Source: Mycogone perniciosa
Lineage: Eukaryota > Ascomycota > Sordariomycetes > Hypocreales > Hypocreaceae
Direction of reading: 5' to 3'
Assembly (NCBI GenBank): GCA_025331125.1
Contig: JAOALB010000005.1
Location: 372,001 to 436,000, forward strand
DNA length: 64,000 nt
The position numbers were made by a program, and so were the translations under genes. Positions 1-10,473 of this stretch are shown one piece after another (within the stretch, counting starts at the first letter, position 1; each line of letters starts with the position of its first letter). The notes under the pieces were generated by a model. It did no database searches, was not told the DNA's origin, and was given only the letters and a program-made list of their open reading frames with translations.

Positions 1-3000
1 ATAAATTTAATAATAGGGAACTTAATATTATTTATATTATAGGGGGTCCTATTATACTTAAAGGAATAAATATAGTTACTTTTAATATTTTTAATAAAAA
101 TGATAAATATAAAAAGATAATGCTATTAAATACCCTTTTTTGCCTATAGTTGAATATAAAGTTTATAAATAGTTTAAGGCATTATTTAATTAAAGGATAT
201 ATATAATATAATACTTTTTTTATAAAAACTATATAGTTAATAAAGCTGTTAAATCCTTTAAAATATAGGTTTTTCTTTATAATTAAAAGATATACTATAC
301 TATATAGCTATATAAATAGCTATAGAGTTTATAGCTTTATATAAACTTAAATTCCTGCTATAAATAAAGAAAAGGCTTAAGAATATATTGCTATTTTAGA
401 AACAATAGCTTTAAAAAAGAAATAACTAACTAGATTTAATCTTAAGCTTATAAAAAAAAATCTTAAAAGAAAAGATCTCTTTAAATTCCTTAAAACCTTA
501 AGCTAAATAAAGGAAAAGGGGCCTTATGTACCTTTATTGCCTAAAGAAATAAAGGGGAATAAGCCTATAAAGGATACCTTTATAGAGGAAAGGCTTTATA
601 TATTTAAAGAATCCTTTATTATTAAAAATCTAAAAGTTACTAAGCTATTTAAATTCAAAGGAAAGACTATTACTAGTCTTAATTAAAAACTGCTAAAGCT
701 AGCCCTTTTATAGTATAAAAGACTAGGCTATATTAGTTTAAGTCTATTAAAAAAGACTATTAAAATAACTACTGGAACTTTTAACTTTAATTTTATTAAA
801 AAGATTAAATTTTACTGCTTAATATATAATAAAAAAAAAGCTATTAAAAGGCTTAATTTAAAGCTAATTCCTAATCTACTAGCCTCTCTTAATTATTTAA
901 AAGCTAATACCTTCTCTATAAAGCTAATACTTTATAATAAAGCCTTTATTAGTCTTTTAATTATTAATAGAAAATTAAAATATAGGTAGCTATTCCTTTT
1001 AAAAGATTATAGTAAACTTACCCTTTTAGCTACTATATAAAGCTTTATAAATAGCTTAAAAATACAGTATAACCAGTATTTTAAAGAGTTTTACTATAAT
1101 AAAAGAAAGGAACTTAATTAGGAACTTTAAATCTAATTCTTTTCTTTAAAAATTATATACTTTTATAGTAGCTTCTATATTTATAAATATAATAGTTTAA
1201 TAAAACGCTTTATGAAAGTTTAATTGAACAGGCTATAGGCTATTATTATAGCGGCTAACCTACTACTATATCTTTAAAATTTTATTATTACTAGAGTTTT
1301 TAAATTAATTAACTATATAGCTATTATTAATAAAGACTTTACCCTTTATTAAAAATTATATAAAGACTTAGACTTTAATAAAGATTATAAACCTAATCTG
1401 CGAAAATATAGGATTATTGGCTTTTATTATAAAGTATTTATTCTATAAAAATGAAAAGTTAAAGGCTATAGGTTAGCCTTTAAGACTAAAGCTAAAAGAC
1501 TACTAGCAGTTTTAGGTAGTAATATTTACTTTATCTATATTCTAACTAAATATATAATCTTTAAATTGGTAACTATAAAGCTATATAAAGATAAAGCTTT
1601 TAAGTTCTAAATCTTAAAGCCTAGTATAGGTTAGGATAATAAAGAATTAAAGGGAGAAATAGAGCTAAATTCTATAAATTAAATAATTTCTAGCTTTTAG
1701 TATATTAATCCTTTATTCTTTAACTTTATTTTAAAGGGAGAACCTACTACTATTCCCTTTATTTTTATATTAATTATATAAAACTTTACAGTTATAAAAT
1801 ATTTATTAAATATAAATATATCCTATTTTCTTTATAATAATATTAAAAAGCTAGCCTTTTTAGTTACTGCAGTATAAAACCTATAAACGCTTAAATAAAT
1901 CTTTTATAATCCTAATAAAATTAAATAACTAAAAGCAATTTATAGCGAATTTAACTAGCTAGTTAAATAATATACCTTTACTTTTATTAAATATAATAAT
2001 ATTTTTAAAGGTAGGAATCTTATTAATAAATTAATTAGTTTTAAAAGTTAAAAAAAGCTAAAATAATAAAATAGTAAAATTTAATGCTAGGCTAATTACT
2101 AAGGGTTTTTAATAACTAAAAGGAATAGATTTTAACTAAACGTTTACTTTAATAGCTATTCCTTTTATTTAGCGGCTTTTATTAGCTTTAGCTACTATTT
2201 ATAATTAAGAAATTAAAGAAATTAACTTTATTAATGCTTTCTTTAACAGGATATTTAAAGAAACTATTTTCCTTAACTTCCTTAAAAGGTTTCAAGACTA
2301 TAGCAGTTAAGCTTCCTTTAAAATTAAGTCTATTTTTAGAAAGCTAGGTTATAACCTTAATATAAATTAGGTTATTTAATTATAGAAAGCTCTTTATAGT
2401 CTTAAATAGTTATTTAAAGAATAGTAATAGGCTTTATAAGCCTTAGGAAATAAACTAGAATATAATCCTTTAATTTTTAACTCTACTATTCTTTATAATC
2501 CAGCTAACAATATCTTTATTATTACTTATATAAATAACTATCTTTTTATTAGACTAAATAAAGAAATTATAGCCTAGTTAAAGCTAGCTTTTAATAAAGT
2601 TTATATTATAAAGGATAAAGGCTTTACCTTTTTCTTTTTAATGGTTTAAATAGTTAAAAAAAAAAAGCGGCCTTTTTTAGCTTTCCTAGAAATAGTATAT
2701 TACTAAAGCTATAAAGTTCTTTAACCTTTAACACTTAAAGCCTATTTAATTACCCCTATAGCCCTCTCTTTTAGCTAATAAGACTTTAACTAAACTAAAT
2801 AAAGCTAATACTAAACTTTTTTAAGCTATAATTAACACTATTATCTACCTATTAACCTATACCCAAATAGATATTAATTTTCTAGTCTAATAGCTAGTAA
2901 AGTAATTTTAAAGCCTTTATAAAAAGTATTTAAATATGGTTTATAACCTATTACAGTATTTAAATAATACTTAAAATCTAGCTATTTAATATAGTAAAAA

Positions 3001-3640
3001 GTCTAGTTTTATGCCTATTAACTATTATAATAGTGATTTTGCTAGGGATAAAGAATTAAGTAAATCGATTTATAGCTATATTATTATAGTTACTAATAGG
3101 CTAATTAACTGGAAATTAAAAAGGGGCTTAATTATTTGTCTTTTTATACTAAAAGCAGAGCTTATAGCTTTTATAAAAGCTATTAAAGAGATTAAGTGGC
3201 TTATTAGCCTATATAAAGAGGTAGATTAATTAATTAAACAGCTAATCTCCCTATTTAACAATAACAAAAGTACTATTTCTACCTTGAATACCCTACCCTT
3301 TATAATTAAATAAAATATACTTTATTATAGTTTAATTATATAAATAAATAAGTTAAAAATAGTATTATTATAGCTAACTATTTAAAAATTAATAAAATAG
3401 TTACTAATAGGCTTACTAAGCCCCTTTTAAGTTTAAAATTAAAGAATTTTATAAATCTCTTTAATTTTAAAACTTTACTTAAAGTATATATTTAAGGTTT
3501 TTTACCTTTCTCTATAACTATTAACTATCTTTATTATTTTCAGCTATATTAACTATCCTTTTATATTCTAGTTATTTTTTTATATTTAAATTCTATATTT
3601 ACTTTAAAGTTATATAAAATAGTATTTATTTTAAAGCAAG
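1..3640 (+). mobile_element. Degenerate Ty1/copia retrotransposon pol
   Basis: Translating through the stops on the + strand gives the copia pol order. Around 980-1250 there is an integrase-core trace (a DDYSR-like KDYSK) and the AANL patch. At about 1320-1560 comes the integrase C-terminal stretch with PNLRKYRIIG and LGSNIYFI. At about 2075-2170 is the start of reverse transcriptase, with ARL(V/I)xKGF, KGIDFN.TF. At about 2230-2280 is the AFFNRIFKETIF segment (family: NAFLNGxLxEExY). RNase H lies at 3011-3229, with SDFARD for ADWAGD and KSIYSY for RSTSGY. Order gag-INT-RT-RH identifies copia rather than gypsy. The 5' LTR is outside the window or unrecognisable. The element is non-functional because it has dozens of stops, mostly explicable as C-to-T changes. 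Confidence 0.85.
3011..3229 (+). pseudogene. Copia RNase H fragment
   Basis: This is the longest open piece of the copia relic, 72 codons. It covers the copia-type RNase H around the first catalytic aspartates (SDFARDKE for the family ADWAGDxx), then the Ser-rich turn (KSIYSY), the TNRLINWK strand (family GGAISWKSKKQ) and KAELIAFIKAIKEIKWL (family TEAEYMALSEAAKEALWL). The similarity to the family is seen directly in motif order and spacing. It is only a fragment of a dead polyprotein, not an expressed gene. Confidence 0.8.
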
Positions 3641-4184
3641 TATTAACAGGGAGGGCTAAAGTGTAAAGATTTTAATATATTTAGGTAACCTTCCTATTTT
3701 AGCTAGACTTAGAATTAAGCTTAACACTAAAACTAAGTTTAAAAGGAACTTTAATATAAGTTAAGAAATCTCTATTATCTTTAACAATAACAATTAAGCT
3801 AAGACCAGCTATCCTACCTACCCTAGACTTAATATAATAGCTATAATAGCTATTATAAAAAATCTAACTAAAATAGTTTCCTGTTTATATAGCTATAAGT
3901 TAATTTAGCTAATTTCCTATATAAATAAATTTTATAAAAAATAGAAATAAGGCTATAAACCTAATTCTACTGCTATACTTGTATTATTTAGTTAAAGGAC
4001 TATTATAAAAGATAAAGCTATTATTTATATAATTACTTTTATACTAGCTATATATATACTAAATATTTTAAAGCTATTTTAGCTATTAGTTTAGTTATAA
4101 TTTAATTGTTTATTTATTATTAACCTAATTAAACTCTTAGTTATTTCTTTATTACTATATTATATATAGCTTCTTAAAAGCTAT
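3641..4184 (+). repeat. LTR copy A, heavily mutated (3' LTR of the copia relic)
   Basis: This 544-bp unit follows the copia RNase H at the distance expected of a 3' LTR. It aligns base for base with the next 540 bp: both begin (TG/TA)TTAA.AGGGAGGGCTAAA and end AGCTTC(T/C)TA(A/G)AAGCTAT. Every clear difference from copy B is C-to-T or G-to-A; for instance, B has CCGGCTAGACCCGGAATTAG where A has TTAGCTAGACTTAGAATTAA. The polypurine tract and exact target duplication are not resolvable. Confidence 0.8.
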
Positions 4185-4724
4185 TGTTAAAGGAGGGCTA
4201 AAAAGCAAGGATTTTAGTGTAAATGGATAACCTTCCTATTCCGGCTAGACCCGGAATTAGGCCTGATACTAGGACCGAGTTCTGGAGGAACTTTGGTGTA
4301 AGTTAGGAAATCTCTATTATCTTTAACGATAACAATTGAGCTAGGACCAGCTACCCCGCCTACCCTAGACTCAATATAATGGCTATAATGGCTATTGTGA
4401 AAAATCTGATTAAAATGGTTTCCTGTTTGTATGGCCGTGAATCGATTTGGACGATTTCCTATATAAATAAATATTGCAGAAAATAGGAATAAGGCCACGA
4501 ACCTAATTCTGCTACTGCATTCCTATTATTTAGTCGGAAGACTATTGTAGAAGATAAAGCTATTGTTTATACGATCACTTTTATACTAGCCGCATATATA
4601 CTAGATATTCTATAGCTTCTAGCTATTAGATTATTTACAATTCAATTGTTTATCTATTATTAGCCTAATTAGACTCTCAGTCGTTTCCTTATTGCTGCGT
4701 TATATACAGCTTCCTAGAAGCTAT
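4185..4724 (+). repeat. LTR copy B, weakly mutated (abutting repeat)
   Basis: This is a second copy of the same LTR starting at the base after copy A. It keeps most G and C positions, so it has escaped most of the mutation that hit copy A, and probably arrived later or by recombination. It has no internal element after it, so it is either a solo LTR or the product of unequal exchange. A 94-codon open frame on the minus strand (4214-4498) is just LTR sequence with few stops and is not called as a gene. Confidence 0.8.
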
Positions 4725-4793
4725 ATATAAATAAGGTTTAGTATAACCTTTTTATCTTAATAGCTATATATAAATAAGGTTTAGTATAACCTT
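4719..4793 (+). repeat. Two 32-bp direct repeats at the LTR edge
   Basis: The same 32-bp string, beginning AGCTATATATAAATAAGG and ending in TATAACCTT, occurs at 4719-4750 and again at 4762-4793. The first copy overlaps the last bases of LTR copy B. This may record a local duplication at the insertion edge. It is too long to be an ordinary 5-bp retroelement target duplication. Confidence 0.7.
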
Positions 4794-4799
4794 GTTATT

Positions 4800-7700
4800 T
4801 TAACAATTTATTTTAAAGTAAGGCTTATTAAAGAGTATAATTACTATTTAGCTTTTTAAACTTATAGTTGCCTTTAAGTTTAGTATAATAAATTTACTTT
4901 TTAAAGTTATTATAAACTTTTTAATTAAAAGTTTTTTAAATAGATTAATTATCTTTACTTATAGGCTTATTACTTTTATTAATAAAGGCAGCAGTTATCT
5001 TTTTAAATACTTTAAAGTAAAAGGCATTAACCTTTTAAGTATCAGTTTTACTAGCTTAAACTACTAGTTTATAGAATTTAGTAATAAAGTTTTAAAATAG
5101 TTTATTTATTATATAGTAAATATTAAACTTTTAAATAGCAGATTATAAAAGGTTAAAAGTTTTATACTATAAGTCTAAGAATTTAATAAAAGTTTTATTA
5201 CTTTTTAAATTTTATATTATATAGTTATCCTTTTTATTATAATATAATTAAATACCTTTTATATTAAGTTATAAATATTATTATTTAATTAACTATTAAT
5301 ATAAAGGATATATTTATAAAGGCTATTAAAATATTTAATATTAGTTATAATATTATATAGTATAATAGAATGCTAGTTTATATACTTTTACTAATAGGTT
5401 TTTATATCTTTATCTTTAATATTAAATTTATTATTAAAGTTATTAATTTAATACTTAAAGATATTATTATTTTTAGCTTTAATAAATTTATTAATTATAT
5501 TACTTTAACTTTAAACTTTATATTAAATAAACTTGAAGTTTTTAATAAAACTAATATTTTTAAATATCTTTATTTTAAAGCTATATTAAAATTATATTTT
5601 TAATTTTAAAAGTAATTAAAAATAATATTAAAGAATTACTTGAATTTTAATACTTAAATTTATAAAGTTAAATTATAGTTATTATTATAAGCTTATAAGA
5701 TAATATAAATATAAGGCTAGTTATAAAAGTAATTAATAAACTTTACTTTTTAATTAAAGTCCCTTTTTATACCTTTTATTTTTACTTTAATATTTTTAAG
5801 TTAAATATAAGTTAAGGAATTAAATATAAATTAAAGAGCTAAGCTAAAGTATATTTTTTACTATAAGGATATAGGCTTTTAGGCTTAAAGTCTTGCTATC
5901 GTTAAGGATTAATAAACTTCCTGTAAAATATAAGGCTCTTTATAGTATTATAACTAGGCTGTCAGCGACTTTATTAATTCTTTTTAGGTAAAATTAAAGG
6001 CTAAGGGTAACAGTACAGTTATTATAGGAAGGCATAAATTATTACAGTATATAAAATAGCAGGTTAAAGTAATATCTTTATTATGCCTTAAATAAGGCAA
6101 GAAGCTATAAAAGTGTAGTTTAAAAGTGTAGGATTAAGTTATTATATAAGGACGAACGTGATGCTGATAAGTTATTAGAGGGCAGGTTTGGTGCCGTGAT
6201 AAGTTGCCATGGCTAGCAGGATTCAGGAGTTAATACAGCCCCTACGCTCCTTCCATTTTTGCGAGGCCAAGTCCATATCTTGTAAACTAATAGGCAGAGG
6301 GCAAAGCTAATAACCACAACCTTACGCCCCAAGGCCGGCTACTCCGAGCTTATGCTCTGTTCGGGCAGCACTTTACCTATTATCGCCCTGTCCTTAGTTA
6401 TCTCAAGATGCTAGATGAATAGCTTGAGCTAGAGGCTGCATAACGGTTAGGGTAATGCTCTATTCTTTGCGTAATTGGAATTATCTTTAGTATAGTTATA
6501 CATTCGATATCGGGCAGGTTAAAGGTTATGCCACTTATTAGTTAAATTAGCGCGGACTAAGATCTATAGGCCTAAGTAAAATAGCGTAAAGGGAGTTTCT
6601 ATATTTCCCCTAAAACGATTAAAGAGATAGTGAGTTAAGTCTAGCTAATTATTAGGTATAGGGATATTAAGTCTGCATTAAATAGTTAATTGCTTTTTAG
6701 GATAAATATTTAGAGTGTCTGTAAACTAGAATGCTGCTTTATTTATAATAATATTAATTTCTTAAAATAAACACTGCTTTACTTTTATTCCCCTCTATAA
6801 GTTAAATCTATACTATAGAGACCTATTAAAAACTTAATAAAGCATCCAGTATTATAAAAGGGAGGTAAATATAATGTTAATGCTACTATATAATGCCAGC
6901 GTCTATATCTGTTTATTTTTTCTGTATATAGGCATCCCTTATAATAAACTTTTACCTTTTTAGGTAATTTTAAATAAATTATACAGGGCTATCTACCTAT
7001 ATTAGCTTTAATCTTTCTGCTTATAATAAAATATAAATAAAGGTTAATAAGGGAGAGTTAGTTTTATAAAGTTAAGTAAGTATCCAGGATATAGACTAAT
7101 TTTAAAGTATTATTATAGTAAAGAGGATATAGTTAAAGCGCTAGATTAAGTGTAAGTATAATTATAGTTTTTATCTGTCATAAAAACCTATAATAAAATT
7201 GCAAAATATATAATTAGAAACTTAATTATATAAAAGTAGGAATAAAAGGGAGGAAATAATAATATAAAAGGTATATAGTAAAAGAGAGGAGGGCTAGTCT
7301 TTTTATATTAATATAAAAGTAGTAAGGGATAGAGGGGCCGAAAATTCCCTAATAAAGCAACTGCCAAATATAGTGGGCCAAGACTATAATTTCCGGATAT
7401 AAACAAGCCATCTAAACTTTTACTTATATAGAAAAAGGTATAATTTAAACTTTTTAATAATTTAATAAATAGAGAACTAGGTTTATATATTATCTTTATT
7501 ATTATTATTATCTTTATTTACTTTTATAATAGTTAACTATAAATGCTTTACTTTTAAGTTAATTAAAGTTAAGCTATAAAGGTTATAGTTAATAGTCTTT
7601 TAAATCTATTTATATATTATAGTTTTAATTTTCCTTTTTTCTATATTTATATTTATAGTATTTTAATACTTTAAAAGTAGACTGTTATAGTAGGCTGTTA

Positions 7701-8040
7701 TTTCATTAATATTAGCTTCATTTTTAAATTTAATTATAACTTTTACCTTTATTTAAGTAAAAGTAAACGCTAAAAGAGTAAGGAAATAGTTATTTAGCTT
7801 TTTAAAGAGATTTACATTAATCTTTTTCTATACTTTAATAGTATTTATATAATTTATAAAGACAGTTATTTATTTAATTTACTACTTTAGTAATTGAAGC
7901 TTTATAAAAGGTAAATCTTTTATATTATTTATTATAGGAAATAGGTTTTATAGTATAAAGGTAAAGATAAAGAAAGTATAAAGGGAAAAATAATATTAAG
8001 CGGAAATATTTAATAATTTAATTAAAGTTATTACTTAGGC
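4800..8040. other. Gene-less A+T-rich stretch with one G+C island
   Basis: No coding region can be supported. A 77-codon frame at 5370-5603 is a run of I, L, F, K and N codons expected by chance at this composition. The exception is about 6140-6560, where composition becomes balanced and CG dinucleotides survive. That island has no open frame with recognisable motifs and could be a fragment spared by RIP or a later insertion. Confidence 0.6.
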
Positions 8041-8047
8041 TTATAAC

Positions 8048-8250
8048 TGTAGCGGAGTGCAGTATGGCTATATAAAGTATAAAGAGAATAGGAATAAAGC
8101 TTGATTCTATTAAAGAATATACTATAATAGCCTCGCTATATATATATATAGCTAATATAAAGGAAAAGGTAGAATATATATATTGTAAGCGCCTATATAG
8201 TCTAATATATTGCTTATACAGTATATATATTAGCTTATATCTGCTATATA
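8048..8250 (+). repeat. LTR end of a second retroelement family (mutated copy)
   Basis: The sequence from TGTAGCGGAGTGCAGTATGG through GCTTGATTCTATTAAAGAAT to a (TA)n stretch and CTTATATCTGCTATATAA matches the reverse complement of 10345-10470. That other copy reads TGTTATAACGGAGCGCGGC, GCTTGATTCTATAAGAGAAT and CTTATATCTGCTATATAA in the same order. Differences are mostly C-to-T and G-to-A plus insertions. The TG start and repeat structure suggest an LTR edge. No pol gene of this family is visible between the two copies. Confidence 0.6.
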
Positions 8251-10344
8251 AGCAGATAAAAGCTCCTTAGCGCTAATAAGCGCTAATAAGCGGTAGGTCC
8301 TTAGCTTACCTAACCTACCAAGTAATATAAAGATTAAAAGATACTGCAAATTATTTAATTATAATTTCTGCAGTTAAAAGCAACTAACAGTTACCTTTAT
8401 ATACTTTCATAGCTATAGAATTATAAGTAGGGTTATATATTAAAGGAGAATATAGGTTAGTTTTCATTAAACTAAGTCTATATATTTATCTTCATAGTCC
8501 TATACCTTTTTAATTTAACAATTGCATAAATAAGCAATTAGTTTTTTTGGCTAAAATGGTAAAAAGAAGTATAAGTGCATTAAGTATATTAGTTACCTTT
8601 AATAAAATATATATATATAAATATTAACTATAACTATAAAGCTTTAAATAAATTATAAGTATAAAGTTAATTATTATTAATAAATACGTTTTTAAAAAGC
8701 TATTTAATTATTATATTTAATTATAATTTAAAAGAAATAAAATTTTTCTATAAAAAAGTATTTTATAATAATATAGTATTTATAACGTATATTAAATAAA
8801 ATAAAGGTTTATATATTTTTCATTTTAATTTATATTATTATTAATATACTATTAATTTATTATTTAAATTCCTTTTATTTATTAGCTTTTATTTTATTTA
8901 ATTTTAATATTTAACGTTATATTAAAGTTAATTTTTAATATATTATTTAAAAAGTTAAACTTATTATTAAACTTTAAAATTTAATATTTTCTTTTAATTT
9001 ATATTTTATTTTCATAAACTTTATTAATATAGCCTTTAAACCTCTTTTTAAACGTTTATATATACTTTTTTATTAACCATTTAAAAGAATTATAATAAAA
9101 CTATATTTACCTTTTTTTACTTAAAAAAGGATATTTATATTATTAACTTTTAATATAATTAAAATCATTTATTTATATATCCTATTTATAGTAATTAATA
9201 CCATATTTAAAATATATATTAACTTTAAATTCTATATTTTTTAAAACTTTATTTTTTATAAAAAAGTAACCTTTATAAATATAGTAGATTTATTATAGTT
9301 ATATTATTTAACTTTATTAAAAATATTTTAAAAATATTTTAATTAATAGTTATTGAATTAAATAAATTTAAGACTTATTATTTACTAATATTTATTAATG
9401 TTAAAAAGCTTTTATTTAGTTATATAGTAAATATAATAATATATAAGGTATAAATAAAAAGGAAAAAAGGGAAGGAAAAGAGGAAAAGAATAATATACTA
9501 TTTATTAGATATTATATAGCTAATATATTAAAATATATAGGGGCTTATAATATATATACTTTGCCTTTTCCTTTATATTAACTATATATATATAATAAAG
9601 TCATTATCGTATATTCTTTAATAAAATTTAACTTTACTATTTATTTTCTTATACTTTATATAATTATCCTGCACTTTATTATAATTATAGCTTTAACTAA
9701 TAATTATTTATATTATTAAGAACTTCCTTTTAATATTATATTTCTCTTTTTACTTTTTATTTTTATTTTTAAGCTTTTAAAATTATCCTTTATAATAAAT
9801 AATCTATTAAATATAACTTTTATAGAGCTAGATTTAATAGTTTAGTAAATTAAATAAATTTCTATTTTAAATAATTATATAATTACCATATAGATTTAAA
9901 ATAAAGTTAATGTTAACTTTTTTAATTAAAATAATAACTATTCTTTTACTTTAAAGCTATGTACTTTAATTAAAGTAAAAGAGATTACTTAAAAGGAATT
10001 TAAACAAGAATACTGTTTTAATAAATATTTTTATTTATTATAATAGTTTATATTAAAAGTATTAATTTACTATTATTATATATATTTAAAAAAAAGTTAA
10101 AGTAATAATCTTAAAGTAAATATAAAATATAGTTAATATTAATATTCATATATATTTATAATAATAAAGCCTTTAATTAAATATAATAAAGTTTATAATA
10201 ATAGTGAATTAATTATAATATTATATATAAACTAATATAATAATTAATAAAGTATTAAAAATAGTTTTATTAATTAAATAATATATTAAATCAAATCAAT
10301 TAATACTATACTATTCAAATATATTAAAAAGCGTGTATTTATTT

Positions 10345-10470
10345 ATATAGCAGATATAAGTTAATATATATATATATAGTGAGGCCATTATGGCACATTC
10401 TCTTATAGAATCAAGCTTCATTTCACATCCCTCTATGCCCCATATAGCTGTGCCGCGCTCCGTTATAACA
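10345..10470 (-). repeat. LTR end of the second family, interrupting a WD40 gene
   Basis: Read on the minus strand the sequence starts TGTTATAACGGAGCGCGGC at 10470 and is the better preserved partner of 8048-8250. The WD40 relic begins within a few bases to its right, so this edge marks the insertion that removed the upstream part of that gene. The two copies face each other, so they are not the two LTRs of one element. Confidence 0.6.
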
Positions 10471-10473
10471 ACT

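Larger units (their letters stand above)
1..10380. repeat. A+T-rich, RIP-degenerated transposon block
   Basis: The first ten kilobases are strongly A+T-rich by eye, with long runs of TATA, TTAA and AAATTT and almost no C-phosphate-G context, in sharp contrast to the balanced composition after 12 kb. Coding relics are broken mainly by TAA and TAG where CAA and CAG would be expected. This is what repeat-induced point mutation (C-to-T on either strand of duplicated DNA in Pezizomycotina) produces. No intact gene longer than about 95 codons is present. Recognisable contents are listed separately: a copia element, two tandem LTRs and an inverted LTR pair. The remainder (about 4.8-6.1, 6.6-8.0 and 8.3-10.3 kb) shows nothing I can assign. 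Confidence 0.9.

Noticed and set aside
4214..4498. A 94-codon minus-strand open frame in the LTR region
   Set aside because: It lies wholly inside LTR copy B and is disrupted in copy A; it has no motif, so it is repeat sequence and not a gene.
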